Below the pieces are notes generated by a model. It did no database searches. It saw nothing but the letters and a program-made list of their open reading frames with translations, and had not been told where the DNA came from. This document shows positions 17,699 through 27,320 of a stretch of 64,000 nt of DNA, piece by piece. The position numbers and the translations under genes are program-made. Each line of letters starts with the position of its first letter. Within the stretch, counting starts at the first letter, position 1. The DNA is from Pinirhizobacter soli (lineage in GTDB: Bacteria > Pseudomonadota > Gammaproteobacteria > Xanthomonadales > Rhodanobacteraceae), in the NCBI RefSeq assembly GCF_015905305.1, contig NZ_JADZLQ010000001.1:1760599-1824598 (forward strand), read 5' to 3'.

Positions 17699-18852
17699 TG
17701 CATCCGCTGTCGCCACCGTTGTCGCTTTACGTGCACATGCCCTGGTGCGTGAAGAAGTGCCCGTACTGTGATTTCAATTCCCATGGCCTGCGTGGCGAAC
17801 CGCCCTACGAGGCCTACATTGACGCCCTGCTGTCCGACCTCGACGCGGACCTCGCCGACTTTGGCGAAGCGATCGCCGGGCGGCGCATCGAGACAGTTTT
17901 TTTCGGCGGCGGCACGCCAAGCCTTTTTTCAGCCGCACAGGTGGCGCGTTTCCTGGACGGTGCACGGGCGCGCATCGACTTTGCCGAAAACGCAGAGATC
18001 ACGCTCGAGACCAACCCCGGCACCGTCGAGCACGGCCGCTTCGATGGCTACCTCGCCGCCGGGGTGAACCGGCTGTCCTTCGGCATCCAGAGCTTCGACG
18101 ACGACAAGCTGCGACGTCTTGGCCGCATCCACTCTGCAAACGAGGCGAGTGATGCAGTGAAGCTTGCCCAGGATGCAGGTTTCGAGCGCATCAACCTCGA
18201 CCTCATGTACGCCCTGCCCGGCCAGGATCTCGACGGCGCCATCGCCGATGTCGACCAGGCCATCGCCCTGGCGCCGAGCCATATCTCGCACTACCAGCTC
18301 ACCCTGGAACCGAATACCGCCTTTGCCGCGAACCCTCCCCCGCTCCCGGCCGACGACGATGCCTGGGCGATGCAGGAAGCCTGCGAGGCGCGCCTGGCTG
18401 CCGGCGGGTTTGCCCAGTATGAAATCTCAGCCTACGCGCGGCCCGGCGAACGAAGCCGGCACAACCTCAACTACTGGCGCTTCGGCGACTACCTGGGCAT
18501 CGGTGCCGGCGCCCACGGCAAGATCAGTGGCCTGGATATCCGCCGCCGCTGGAAGACCCGGCACCCCAACGCTTATTTGACGGCCGCCGGTACGCCGGCG
18601 CGCATCGGTGGCGACACCACCGTGGCCGTCGCCGACCTCCCCTTCGAATACATGCTCAACGCGCTGCGGCTGGTGGACGGCGTGGATCTGGCCGAATTTG
18701 CCCAGACCACGGGCCTCTCCCTGCAGGCGATCGCCACGCCCCTGGCCGAGGGCATCCGCCGCGGCTGGTTGCGCGACGAGCCCGGGCGCCTGCACACCAC
18801 CCCACTGGGCCAGCGCTTCCTCAACGACGTGATCGAAAGCTTCATGGCGTGA
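17698..18852 (+). CDS. hemW: Radical SAM heme chaperone HemW
   Basis: Radical SAM protein related to oxygen-independent coproporphyrinogen oxidase but acting as a heme chaperone. 384 residues. The iron-sulfur binding motif CVKKCPYC is at residues 17-24, followed by FFGGGTPS, a GVNRLSFGIQSF segment and a HemN C-terminal domain. The N-terminus lacks the long extension of true HemN, so HemW is the better call. The ATG overlaps the rdgB stop by one base (TGATG). Cytoplasmic or membrane-associated. Confidence 0.93.
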   Translation: MHPLSPPLSLYVHMPWCVKKCPYCDFNSHGLRGEPPYEAYIDALLSDLDADLADFGEAIAGRRIETVFFGGGTPSLFSAAQVARFLDGARARIDFAENAEITLETNPGTVEHGRFDGYLAAGVNRLSFGIQSFDDDKLRRLGRIHSANEASDAVKLAQDAGFERINLDLMYALPGQDLDGAIADVDQAIALAPSHISHYQLTLEPNTAFAANPPPLPADDDAWAMQEACEARLAAGGFAQYEISAYARPGERSRHNLNYWRFGDYLGIGAGAHGKISGLDIRRRWKTRHPNAYLTAAGTPARIGGDTTVAVADLPFEYMLNALRLVDGVDLAEFAQTTGLSLQAIATPLAEGIRRGWLRDEPGRLHTTPLGQRFLNDVIESFMA

Positions 18853-18947
18853 CTTAAGCCCTCCAAGGCACAGTGCTTTCGGCCGGTGGCGCCCCGCCTG
18901 GGCCTTCCCTACACTAGCCATCACGAGGCAGGGGAGGCACTCGTTAC

Positions 18948-21140
18948 ATGTCCCTCGATTCACCCTTACGAACGCACGCCGCTGAGGCGTCGGCCGCCGC
19001 ATGGCGCGCGGAGCTGTCGCCGCGAGCGCGACAGCACGTTGCCCATAGCCTGGCCACCTGCATGGCCTGGCTCGAGGCGCCCCTGCAAGCGTCGCTGTCG
19101 GAATTCGACCAGCGCCTATTCCAGATGGCCGATCGCGCGCGAAACCATGTCGAGCAGCAGGCGTGCTTCGAAAGCCGCCATGCCCTGGAGCGGGGCACCG
19201 CCGCCTTCCGCGAACGTTTCGCCAATGGCCTGCGCGAGCGGTTCATCCGCCTGGGCGACGCCGGCGAGCAAAAACGCTTGCAACCGGAACGACTCGAACT
19301 GAGCCTGGTGGACACCACCGAACAGGAAGAAAACGACGCGCTTGCGGTACTCTCCTCGCGTGCCGAAGCGCGGCATGCCGGCGTGCTGCATGAGCTTGGC
19401 TTCCGTCTTGCCGTGCTTGCCGCCAGCTCGCCGCTCGATGGCGACGGCCAGCCTGCCGGCCCGCGCGCCATTGCCTCGGTACTTCGCGAAGCCGCAGCCC
19501 CCATGCCGCTTTCCCTGGCCCATCGCCTGCTGATGTTCCAGTGCTTCGATGCGCGCCTGATGGCTAGCCTGGAATCGCTGTATGCGTCGCTGAACGACCA
19601 TCTGCGCGACAACGGCATCCTGCCGCAGCTGCGCGTGGTCTCGTATGCCCGTACCACGGCCTCCACGCGCGCGGCGGTCAATGCCCGGGCCGAGGCGCCC
19701 GTGCGCGAGCCGGTGATGGCACCCACGCCTGCCAGCGAAGCTGCCCGCAGCGAAAGCATTTCGGTATTGGAAAGCCTGCGCGACCTGCTTGCCAAACGCA
19801 CCCGTGAGCCGGCCGTTGCCCATGGCACCGCGCGCCTGGCCAGTTCCGACGAACTGCAGATCGCCCTCACCGCGCTGCAGGGCCATCTTTCCGAAGTGGC
19901 CGACCACGCCTCACGCGAGATACGCAGCGCCCAGCGCTTGCGCGATGAGCTGGTTGCCCAGCTGTCGATCAATCGTCCACCCGGCTCGCCGCCGGTGTCG
20001 CTGAGCCCCGAACACAGCGACACGGTGGAACTCACCGCGATGCTGTTCGAGACATTGGCACAGGAGCTCACCAAGCAGGGCGCCGCACGGTCACTGCTTG
20101 GCGGCCTGCAGTGGCCGGTGCTGCGCACCGCCGTGACCGACAAGAGTTTCTTCGAGCAGCGCGACCATCCGGCACGCAAGCTGGTCAACACCGTGGCCGA
20201 GGCCGCCAACGACTGGCTGGACCATGCCGATGCCGATCCGGTGCTCGCCGAGAAGCTCGAGCGCGTGGTGGGCGAAGTGGCCGTGGCAACGACGATCGAT
20301 CCGCGGTGGGTCAGCGACATCGAAAACCACGTCGCCACGCTCAGCCGCAAGGCACAGGTGGCCGAGCGTCGCCTGGCCGAGGCGATGGAAGGCCGCGAAC
20401 GCCTGGCCACCGCGCGCAAGCGCGCCGCCGAGCTGATGACCGAGCGCATGAACGAGCGCTCGCCGCGTGGCGTGCTGCGTATCCTGCTCGAACGCACATG
20501 GTCGGACGTACTGGCCCTGAACCTGCTGCGCAACGACGAGAACAGCCCCGCTTTCCAGGCAAGCCTGGACATCACCGACCAGTTGCTGGGCCGTACGCCC
20601 GTTGCCAACGTGGCGCATTTGCAGGCCGAAGTGGAAACGCGCCTGCAGCACGTGGGCATGCATGCCGACGAAGCGGCGGAAGTGGCCCGCCGCCTGCTGC
20701 GCCAGCAGCAGGAAGACGACGCCGCGCCCACCAATACCGACATGGCGATGCGCCTGCGCACGCGCCCGCGCTTCGGCGAGGACGTGCTTGCCGCCACTGA
20801 ACCGGCCACGCCACCGGACGATGAAAGCCGCCTCAAGCCACGCATCCGCGCCGAGCTTGAAGTGCTGCGCCATCGTGAAGCCGGGTCATGGTATGAGTTC
20901 ATGCAGGCCGATGGCACGCTCGCCCGTCGCAAGCTTGCCTGGTTCAGCGCATCGTCCGGCCGCTGCCTGCTGGTGAACGCCAACGGCATCCGCGCCGAAG
21001 ACATGACCCTGGCGCAGCTGGCCACCGCCCTGATCGAAGGCAGCGCGCGCGAATACGTGCCGCCGCCGTCGTCCCTGCTCGACCGCGCATGGCATGCCAT
21101 CGCCGGCAGCCTGCGCCTGTCCGCCGCGAGGGCCAGCTGA
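18948..21140 (+). CDS. DUF1631 domain protein
   Basis: Large (730-residue) cytoplasmic protein of the DUF1631 family, common in Xanthomonadales and Pseudomonas; older annotations sometimes call it thymidine phosphorylase, for which I see no support. It is mostly helical and rich in Arg, Glu and Ala. Recognisable parts are an N-terminal helical region, a central variable linker (about 225-270), and a C-terminal domain with a small beta-rich module (GSWYEFMQADGTLARRKL then LAWFSASSGRCLLVNANG) resembling PilZ-associated sequences. A GGGGAGG lies about 12 bases before the ATG. The next gene, one base downstream, encodes a PilZ protein, suggesting a link to c-di-GMP. Function unknown. Confidence 0.85.
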   Translation: MSLDSPLRTHAAEASAAAWRAELSPRARQHVAHSLATCMAWLEAPLQASLSEFDQRLFQMADRARNHVEQQACFESRHALERGTAAFRERFANGLRERFIRLGDAGEQKRLQPERLELSLVDTTEQEENDALAVLSSRAEARHAGVLHELGFRLAVLAASSPLDGDGQPAGPRAIASVLREAAAPMPLSLAHRLLMFQCFDARLMASLESLYASLNDHLRDNGILPQLRVVSYARTTASTRAAVNARAEAPVREPVMAPTPASEAARSESISVLESLRDLLAKRTREPAVAHGTARLASSDELQIALTALQGHLSEVADHASREIRSAQRLRDELVAQLSINRPPGSPPVSLSPEHSDTVELTAMLFETLAQELTKQGAARSLLGGLQWPVLRTAVTDKSFFEQRDHPARKLVNTVAEAANDWLDHADADPVLAEKLERVVGEVAVATTIDPRWVSDIENHVATLSRKAQVAERRLAEAMEGRERLATARKRAAELMTERMNERSPRGVLRILLERTWSDVLALNLLRNDENSPAFQASLDITDQLLGRTPVANVAHLQAEVETRLQHVGMHADEAAEVARRLLRQQQEDDAAPTNTDMAMRLRTRPRFGEDVLAATEPATPPDDESRLKPRIRAELEVLRHREAGSWYEFMQADGTLARRKLAWFSASSGRCLLVNANGIRAEDMTLAQLATALIEGSAREYVPPPSSLLDRAWHAIAGSLRLSAARAS

Positions 21141-21141
21141 C

Positions 21142-21489
21142 ATGGGCACGATCGAACAGCGTGGCGCCCCGCGCCTGCGCACCCGCCTGCCGATCCCGGT
21201 GATCGACACCATGACCGACCAGATCCTGGGCCAGCTGGGCAATCTGTCGGCCACCGGCATGATGCTGATCGGTGGCCGCGCGCCCAACAGCGCGGCGGTC
21301 TACCAGGTGTCGGTATCGCTACCGGGTGCTGACGGCACGATGCTGCTGGTCGGCATCCAGGAGCAATGGAACGAGCCAGCCACGACGCTGGGCCAGACCT
21401 GGTCGGGCTACCGCATCGTGGCCATCAACAACCGCGACGCGGCGCAACTGGACCGCTGGCTGGAACACGCCGCGAGCAGCGAATACTAG
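21142..21489 (+). CDS. PilZ domain protein
   Basis: Single-domain PilZ protein of 115 residues, a likely c-di-GMP receptor. The arginine-rich N-terminal motif is RGAPRLRTR (about 8-16), followed at about residue 36 by NLSATGM, which fits the (D/N)xSxxG half of the c-di-GMP binding site. The start is the ATG at 21142, directly after the DUF1631 stop. Its last bases overlap the stop of the convergent pepQ gene. The partnership with DUF1631 is recurrent and implies a shared regulatory role, perhaps in surface behaviour; this is inference. Confidence 0.85.
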   Translation: MGTIEQRGAPRLRTRLPIPVIDTMTDQILGQLGNLSATGMMLIGGRAPNSAAVYQVSVSLPGADGTMLLVGIQEQWNEPATTLGQTWSGYRIVAINNRDAAQLDRWLEHAASSEY

Positions 21490-22811
21490 GCCGCCACCTG
21501 GCCGAAGGCATCGCGGGTGAGGTTTTCAGGCTCGCCCGCCGTGCACACCACGTCGTCCTCGATGCGGATGCCGCCGTACTTGCGGAAGGCATCCACGCGC
21601 GCCCAGTCGATATCCTTCGCCTCGGGCTTCTCCTTAAGCTCCGCCAGCAGCATGTCGATGAAGTAGATCCCCGGCTCGATCGTCACCACCATGCCCGGCG
21701 CCAGGGTGCGCGTCAGGCGCAGGTAAGGATGGCCATCGGGACGCTTGATGAAGCCGCCAATTTCGCTTTCCTGGAAGCCGGCCACCTCGTGCACCTGCAT
21801 GCCGATGCCATGGCCCAGGCCATGCGGGAAGAACACCGCCGACACACCCGATGCCACCGCGCTCTCGGCGCTCATGCGGATGAAACCGTGTTCGCGCAGC
21901 ACCTCTGCCAGCACGTGGTGCGCGTGGACATGGAGCCTGGCGTAGTCCAGGCCCGCCTTCACTTGCGCGCAGAACGACTGCTGGGCCGCTTCCACCGAAT
22001 CGATCAGCGCCTGGAATTCCTGGGCCTGGGGCGAGGCATACGTGCGCGTGATGTCGCTGGCATAACCCGAGGCGCCCGCACCGGCGTCGATCAGGAATGA
22101 AAGGCTGGGCCTGGGCGGCTCACGGTCGAAGTTGGTGTAGTGCAGCACCGAACCGTGCTGGTTCAGGCCCACGATCGAGGCATAGGGCAACTCAGCGTCG
22201 ATCTGGCCCACAGCGCCGAGGTAATCCATGTGGATGCCCAACTCGCTCTTGCCGGCGCGGAACGCGGCCTCCGCGGCGCGATGGCCGCGCGCGCCACGCT
22301 CACTGGCGATGCGCATCAGGGCCAGTTCGTAAGGCGTCTTGAACGCACGGTGGAAGTGCAGGTAATCCATCACTGCCGCGGTGGCGCTGGGAGCGAAACC
22401 ATCCAGGCGCACATTGTCGTCGGCGATGATCGCGCTGCGCGTGGCATCGGGAAGGTGCGCCGCGGCCTCGGCAGGCTCGCGGATCACCACGATGTCGAAG
22501 TGCTCCACCCAGTACCCCGACGGCGCCTCGGGCACCACGTGCCAGTAATCACGCGGCTGCAGGAAAACGAGTTTGGGTTTCTTGCCCGGCGTATAGGCGA
22601 TCCAACTGCCCGGCGCGTCGATGAGCGGCAACCAGTGCTTGAAGTGCGGGCTCACCGCGAACGGATAGTAGGTGTCGTCCAGGAAGCGGACGATCGGCCG
22701 CCCGGCGGCCACCACCAGATGATCGAAACCGCCAAGCGCCAACGCCTTGTCGGTGCGTTCGCGCACCGTGGCCAGGTGCTGGGGATAGAGGGCGGCAAGC
22801 GCGCTGGACAT
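21486..22811 (-). CDS. pepQ: Xaa-Pro dipeptidase (prolidase)
   Basis: Metallopeptidase of family M24 that hydrolyses dipeptides with C-terminal proline; 441 residues, close to E. coli PepQ (443). The dinuclear metal site is visible as DAGAGASGYASD (first Asp ligands), HGLGHGIGMQVHE (His) and the two glutamates in TIEPGIYF and GGIRIEDD. The N-terminal domain begins MSSALAALYPQHLATVRER. I chose the start at 22811 because the longer frame from 22874 adds unrelated residues. It is monocistronic and convergent with the PilZ gene. Confidence 0.94.
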   Translation of the reverse strand: MSSALAALYPQHLATVRERTDKALALGGFDHLVVAAGRPIVRFLDDTYYPFAVSPHFKHWLPLIDAPGSWIAYTPGKKPKLVFLQPRDYWHVVPEAPSGYWVEHFDIVVIREPAEAAAHLPDATRSAIIADDNVRLDGFAPSATAAVMDYLHFHRAFKTPYELALMRIASERGARGHRAAEAAFRAGKSELGIHMDYLGAVGQIDAELPYASIVGLNQHGSVLHYTNFDREPPRPSLSFLIDAGAGASGYASDITRTYASPQAQEFQALIDSVEAAQQSFCAQVKAGLDYARLHVHAHHVLAEVLREHGFIRMSAESAVASGVSAVFFPHGLGHGIGMQVHEVAGFQESEIGGFIKRPDGHPYLRLTRTLAPGMVVTIEPGIYFIDMLLAELKEKPEAKDIDWARVDAFRKYGGIRIEDDVVCTAGEPENLTRDAFGQVAA

Positions 22812-22889
22812 CGTGGGGCTCCGGTCCGGATGGGGGCAAACGTCAATGGTGCGCCTTGATGCCCAGTGCGCCAAGTGTGGCCGGCAGGG

Positions 22890-23528
22890 TTAGCCCCGCC
22901 CGAACACCACCCCGAAACGGCCCTGCGCGTCGCCCAGGGCCGTGCGCAGCAGGCGCGCCGGGGTATCCGGTGCAGGGTCGATCAGTTCGAGCAGGTGCGC
23001 GCCCCAGAGCGTCACGGCCAGTTCGCCACAGGCAAAGCCATTCCCGGGCGACCGCCAGTGCGGCAACGGCGTCCAGCCACCGCAGGCCGGGCACACCAGG
23101 GGCGCCGTCTCCGAGCCTTCGCTCCAGACGTTCAACGCCTCTTCCAGATAGGCGCTTTCCTCGCCGCCCAGCACCACCAGGTGCTCGCACTCGGGGCATG
23201 CAAGGTCCACCTCGTCGGCAGCGAACAGCCCCGCCTCGCCGCCGCCCTCGACAAGGTGCGCACCCTCTTGCGCATCGGCGAGCCAACGGTGGGCGCGGAC
23301 ATGGATGCCGATGGCAAGGACGCGCCGGTCGGCCGAAAACAAGGCCGCATCGCTGCGCACGGCAAACAGTGCCTCCCGCAACGGACTGGAATCACCATCG
23401 CGCCACAACCCCGGCGACCGGTCGATGGCCGCCAGCGAAACCAGCCGCTTGTACAACGCCGTGGCGGTCGCCACCGCGCCGATGGCGGGAAGGCGATAGT
23501 CGACGAGCGCGGTCCAGGGCGTGGGCAT
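22890..23528 (-). CDS. Hypothetical protein with a zinc-ribbon-like centre
   Basis: I do not recognise this 212-residue protein. It has two CPxC motifs, CPEC near residue 110 and CPAC near residue 144, spaced as in a zinc ribbon. An N-terminal region lies before them, and a C-terminal half is rich in hydrophobic strands (GELAVTLWGAHLLELIDP). No signal peptide or membrane segment is visible. It starts 18 bases after the pepP stop, so it is likely the third gene of a ygfB-pepP operon. In many gammaproteobacteria ubiquinone hydroxylase genes occupy this position; this is not one of them. Confidence 0.7.
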   Translation of the reverse strand: MPTPWTALVDYRLPAIGAVATATALYKRLVSLAAIDRSPGLWRDGDSSPLREALFAVRSDAALFSADRRVLAIGIHVRAHRWLADAQEGAHLVEGGGEAGLFAADEVDLACPECEHLVVLGGEESAYLEEALNVWSEGSETAPLVCPACGGWTPLPHWRSPGNGFACGELAVTLWGAHLLELIDPAPDTPARLLRTALGDAQGRFGVVFGRG

Positions 23529-23546
23529 CTCAGCAGGGCTTGATGT

Positions 23547-24860
23547 TCACGATGCGCGGCTGCCGAGCAGGTCTTCCAGTTCCTCGATGCCCTTGGGTAC
23601 ATCCCCGGTGAGCACCTGCGGACCATCGCGGCCCACGGCCACGTCGTCCTCGATGCGGATGCCGATCCCACGCCATCGCTCAGGGACCGAACGCTCATCC
23701 GGATCGATGTAAACGCCAGGTTCCACCGTCACCACCATGCCCGGCTCCAGCAGCCTTGGCTCTCCGTCCACGCGGTAGTCGCCGACATCGTGCACGTCCA
23801 GGCCCAGCCAGTGACCGGTTTTTCCGGGAAAGAATTTCCGGTAAGCACCCGAAGCAATCGCCTTGGCTGGCGTGCCCTTGATCAGGCCAAGCGCGCACAG
23901 GCCTTCGGTGATCACCTCCACCGCGACATCGTGCGCGGCGCTAAAGACCTGGCCCGGGCGCACTTCGTCGATGGCAGCGGCCTGCGCACTTAATACGATG
24001 TCGTAGAGCGCCCGTTGCTCGGGAGAGAATTTTCCACCCACCGGATAGGTACGGGTGATGTCCGAGGCGTAGCAATCCACTTCCGCGCCGGCATCGACCA
24101 GCAGCAGGTCGCCATCGCGCAGGCGCGCGCGATTGGCCTGGTAGTGCATGACGCAGGCGTTGGCGCCGCCGGCGACCGTGGGGGGAAAGGCCGGCACCGC
24201 CCCATTGCCGCGCATCACGCGCAACAGCTCCCCTTCCACCTCGTATTCGGCAACGCCGGGCCGGGCCACGCGCATGGCGGCCAGGTGCGCCTTGGCGGCA
24301 ATGGACGCGGACTGTTTCATCAGCGCCAGCTCCGCCTTCGATTTGTACAGCCGCAGATCGTGCAGTAGATGGCCCAGGGCCACGAACTCCTTGGGCACCA
24401 CACCGCCGCCCCGCGCCGAGCGCAGGCGGCGCATCCAGCCGAGCAGGCGGGCGTCGAATTCAGGTTCAGCGCCAAAATGACAGTACAGCCGCGCCCTGCC
24501 CTCGATCATGCCCGGCAGGATGTCGTCGATATCCTCGATCGGGAAGGCGTCGTCCAGTTTCAGCTGTTCGGCGGCGCGCTCGGTGCCCAGCCGCTCACCG
24601 TCCCAGCGTTCGCGCTCGGCATCGCGCTCGCGGCAGAACAGCACCGCCTCGCCCTGGCTGCGGCCTGGCAGCAAGGCCAGGATGCTGTCCGGCTCGCCAA
24701 AGCCCGACAGGTAATGGAAATCCGAATGCTGGCGGTACGGCCAGGGGGCGTCGGCGTTGCGCATGCGCTCGGGGGCCGCGGCGACGATGACCGCGGCATC
24801 CTCGCCGGCCATGCGCATCAGCTGACGCCGGCGGCGCGCGTACTCGGCCGCCGCGATCAA
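23547..24860 (-). CDS. pepP: Xaa-Pro aminopeptidase P
   Basis: M24 metallopeptidase removing N-terminal residues that precede proline; 437 residues. The N-terminal domain has the typical ADAPWPYRQHSDFHYLSGF stretch. The metal site is seen in DAGAEVDCYASDITR, HWLGLDVHDVGDY and the glutamates of TVEPGVYI and GIRIEDDV. The start seems to be TTG at 24860, overlapping the ygfB stop (TTGA), which implies translational coupling. Gene order ygfB-pepP is conserved in gammaproteobacteria. Confidence 0.94.
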   Translation of the reverse strand: MIAAAEYARRRRQLMRMAGEDAAVIVAAAPERMRNADAPWPYRQHSDFHYLSGFGEPDSILALLPGRSQGEAVLFCRERDAERERWDGERLGTERAAEQLKLDDAFPIEDIDDILPGMIEGRARLYCHFGAEPEFDARLLGWMRRLRSARGGGVVPKEFVALGHLLHDLRLYKSKAELALMKQSASIAAKAHLAAMRVARPGVAEYEVEGELLRVMRGNGAVPAFPPTVAGGANACVMHYQANRARLRDGDLLLVDAGAEVDCYASDITRTYPVGGKFSPEQRALYDIVLSAQAAAIDEVRPGQVFSAAHDVAVEVITEGLCALGLIKGTPAKAIASGAYRKFFPGKTGHWLGLDVHDVGDYRVDGEPRLLEPGMVVTVEPGVYIDPDERSVPERWRGIGIRIEDDVAVGRDGPQVLTGDVPKGIEELEDLLGSRAS

Positions 24861-25417
24861 TGCAGGGTATCGCTGGCCGGTGGTTCGCCGGCGGCAAGTT
24901 CGGCGTGCAGCAGAAGTACGCCCACGCGGACAAATTCCTCAAGCTCGGTATAAGAGGCTTCGTCTTCCTCCTCGTCGCCGCGGTCGAGGTCGGACGAGGC
25001 GATCACGCCGAGATCGCGCAGTACTTCGCGCGCTTCCTCGGAAAGATCGCCATGGCCACGGGAACCGGCCAACCCCAGGCCGCCAAGGAAGCCCCGGCAC
25101 CATTCCACCAGGGCATCGGCACGGTCACCCACCGGGGCGTCGTCGTCAGGCAGCAGCAATTGGAAGGCAAATTCCGGATCGGACAGGGCCTCAGCGCTTT
25201 CCTGGCGCAGGCGCGATAGCAGGGAGAGGTCCGGGCCGGTGGGCGCCTTGCCTTCCTCCAGGTGCAGGGCCGGCAACACGCCTTGTCCACCGAAGTGGCC
25301 GCCACCGCTCAGGAAACCGCACAGCGAGCCATGCAATTCGCTGGCCTCGGTACCCAGTTCCAGGCGCACGACGAGCTGGTCGAGGTCGTCGAAAGTGACA
25401 CTCTGGCCGGTGCCCAT
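24857..25417 (-). CDS. ygfB: UPF0149 (YgfB/YecA) family protein
   Basis: 186-residue all-helical protein of the UPF0149 family. The N-terminal ELHGSLCGFLSGGG and the later DALVEWCRGFLGGLGLAG are characteristic. YgfB has been linked in Pseudomonas to dampened AmpD/beta-lactam responses, which may not apply here. An acidic stretch (GDEEEDEAS) lies near the C-terminus. It leads the ygfB-pepP operon and is divergent from the zapA cluster with a 76-base gap. Confidence 0.92.
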   Translation of the reverse strand: MGTGQSVTFDDLDQLVVRLELGTEASELHGSLCGFLSGGGHFGGQGVLPALHLEEGKAPTGPDLSLLSRLRQESAEALSDPEFAFQLLLPDDDAPVGDRADALVEWCRGFLGGLGLAGSRGHGDLSEEAREVLRDLGVIASSDLDRGDEEEDEASYTELEEFVRVGVLLLHAELAAGEPPASDTLH

Positions 25418-25493
25418 GGTTCGCCTCCTGCAAAGAGCCTAAGTCTAACGCAGCTCTTGCTGTCAGCCGGTGGCGGTTTGCTATAGTCCGCCC

Positions 25494-25718
25494 ATGCCGA
25501 CACCCTCTGATGTTTCCGCCGAAATCGACGCCCTGGGGCACAGCCTGGACCAGCTCGCCGAGACAGTCCGGCGACTGACCGAGGAAAACCGCAGCCTGCG
25601 CCACAGCCAGGAACAGCTGGCCAGTGAACGCGCAGGCCTGGTAGCGCGCAACGAACAGGCGCGCCAGCGGGTCGAGGCGATGATCCAGCGTCTCAAGGCG
25701 CTGGAAAGCACCCCTTAA
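25494..25718 (+). CDS. Short coiled-coil protein upstream of zapA
   Basis: 74-residue protein made almost entirely of heptad-like sequence (DALGHSLDQLAETVRRLTEE and onward to MIQRLKALES), hence a dimeric coiled coil. It matches the small TIGR02449-type proteins that sit just before zapA in gammaproteobacteria and resemble ZapB. A role in cell division is inferred only from this position. I chose the ATG at 25494; an earlier in-frame ATG at 25470 would add eight residues. It is 14 bases before zapA. Confidence 0.82.
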   Translation: MPTPSDVSAEIDALGHSLDQLAETVRRLTEENRSLRHSQEQLASERAGLVARNEQARQRVEAMIQRLKALESTP

Positions 25719-25732
25719 GGACGCATCCCGCC

Positions 25733-26035
25733 ATGTCCACCGCCGAACCGGTCGCCCTGCGACTGCTGGACCGCGAGTTCCACATCGCCTGCGCCCCGGA
25801 AGAGCGCGCTGGCCTCGTGGCCGCAGCGCAGTACCTTGACGGCAAGATGCGGGAACTAAAGGTAAATGCGCGCGCGCCGGGCTTCGACCGCATCGCCGTA
25901 TTGGCCGCGGTCTCGATCGCCCATGAGCTCTTGGGACTGAAGGTCGAGCACGCCGCCCAGGAACTGGCGCTGACCGAAGGTTTGGGCAATCTGCGCAAGA
26001 AGCTTGAAGGTGTGCTCGACGGCCACATAAAATAG
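25733..26035 (+). CDS. zapA: Cell division protein ZapA
   Basis: 100-residue FtsZ-ring-associated protein that crosslinks FtsZ protofilaments. It begins with a short beta-rich domain (VALRLLDREFHIACAPEER) followed by a long C-terminal helix that forms an antiparallel coiled coil. AAQYLDGKMRE and IAVLAAVSIAHELL are typical. It is directly upstream of 6S RNA and fau, the classic gammaproteobacterial order. Confidence 0.93.
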   Translation: MSTAEPVALRLLDREFHIACAPEERAGLVAAAQYLDGKMRELKVNARAPGFDRIAVLAAVSIAHELLGLKVEHAAQELALTEGLGNLRKKLEGVLDGHIK

Positions 26036-26099
26036 GGACGGCGTTTTCTGCGGTGTTCGATAGCGCATCCTTACATTTGCCTTGTTCCTATAAACGGCC

Positions 26100-26262
26100 C
26101 CGGGTCGGCCAGTTCACGGATTGTGTGCATGTCCGCCGCGTGCGGAAAGCCTTAGAGCCGTGATGGTCCTCCCACCTGATCCTCGTGGATCAAGGTCGTT
26201 CGGTGTGCAACGGCATTGCGGTTAACGCCACTTATTCTCCTTTGACTGGGCCTGTCAGTACT
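26100..26262 (+). ncRNA. ssrS: 6S RNA
   Basis: Regulatory RNA that binds the sigma-70 RNA polymerase holoenzyme as an open-promoter mimic. It lies between zapA and fau, its conserved place. The central region contains GCGGAAAGCCTTAGAG, matching the conserved GAAGCCTTAA-type segment, followed by a region that folds back (CTGATCCTCGTGGATCAAGG). The ends can pair: TCGGCCAGTTCA near 26105 with TGACTGGGCC near 26244. A -10-like TATAAA at 26089-26094 supports a start close to 26101. The boundaries are estimates. Confidence 0.85.
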
Positions 26263-26263
26263 T

Positions 26264-26862
26264 ATGCCAACAAGTCCCAGCCAGCGACGCGAACTGCGTG
26301 GCGACCTCGCCCAGCGACGTCGCGACCTCGGGCCCGCCGAGCGCATCGGCGCGGCCCAGGGCCTGCGGCATAGCCTTGAATCGCTTCCCGAATTCCTTAC
26401 CGATGGCAAAGTGGCCGGCTACTGGGCCACCGGTGGCGAGCTGCCGCTGAACCTTGCCATCGCTGGCCTCACCGAGCGGGGCCAGCAGTTCTACCTGCCG
26501 GTGATCGACAGCAACCGCCGCCTGTGCTTCGTGCCCTGGCGCACCGGCGACGAAGTGGCACCGAACCGGCTTGGCATCCCTGAACCGGTCAACCAGGATC
26601 ACGTCAGCGCGCCCAACCAGATGGATCTTGTACTGGTGCCGTTGCTCGGCTTCGACCGCAAGGGCAACCGCCTGGGGTTCGGCGGCGGCTACTACGACCG
26701 CAGCTTCGATTTCCTGAACGTCGCCGAGCGCCCCGCGCAGCCGCTGCTGGTGGGCGTGGGCTATTCCTTCCAGGAAGTCAAATCGATCGAGACGGCCCAC
26801 TGGGATGTCCGGCTCGACTACATCGCCACGGAAAAAGAGCTGATCGACTGCACGGGCGGGAA

Positions 26863-26866
<4 letters not shown>
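26264..26866 (+). CDS. fau: 5-formyltetrahydrofolate cyclo-ligase
   Basis: Converts 5-formyl-THF to 5,10-methenyl-THF using ATP, returning the stored folate to one-carbon metabolism. 200 residues. The N-terminal [15 protein letters not shown], the central [13 protein letters not shown], and the ATP/folate motif [20 protein letters not shown] are typical. The ATG follows directly on the 6S RNA 3' end, so the mRNA is probably made by read-through or processing of the 6S transcript as in E. coli. The stop overlaps the next gene. Confidence 0.94.
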
Positions 26867-27315
<449 letters not shown>

Positions 27316-27320
27316 TGGCC

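Noticed and set aside
18944-21100. 718-codon open frame on the minus strand opposite the DUF1631 gene
   Set aside because: Very long, but Ser/Arg-rich low-quality sequence; the plus strand has the conserved protein, ribosome-binding site and operon context.
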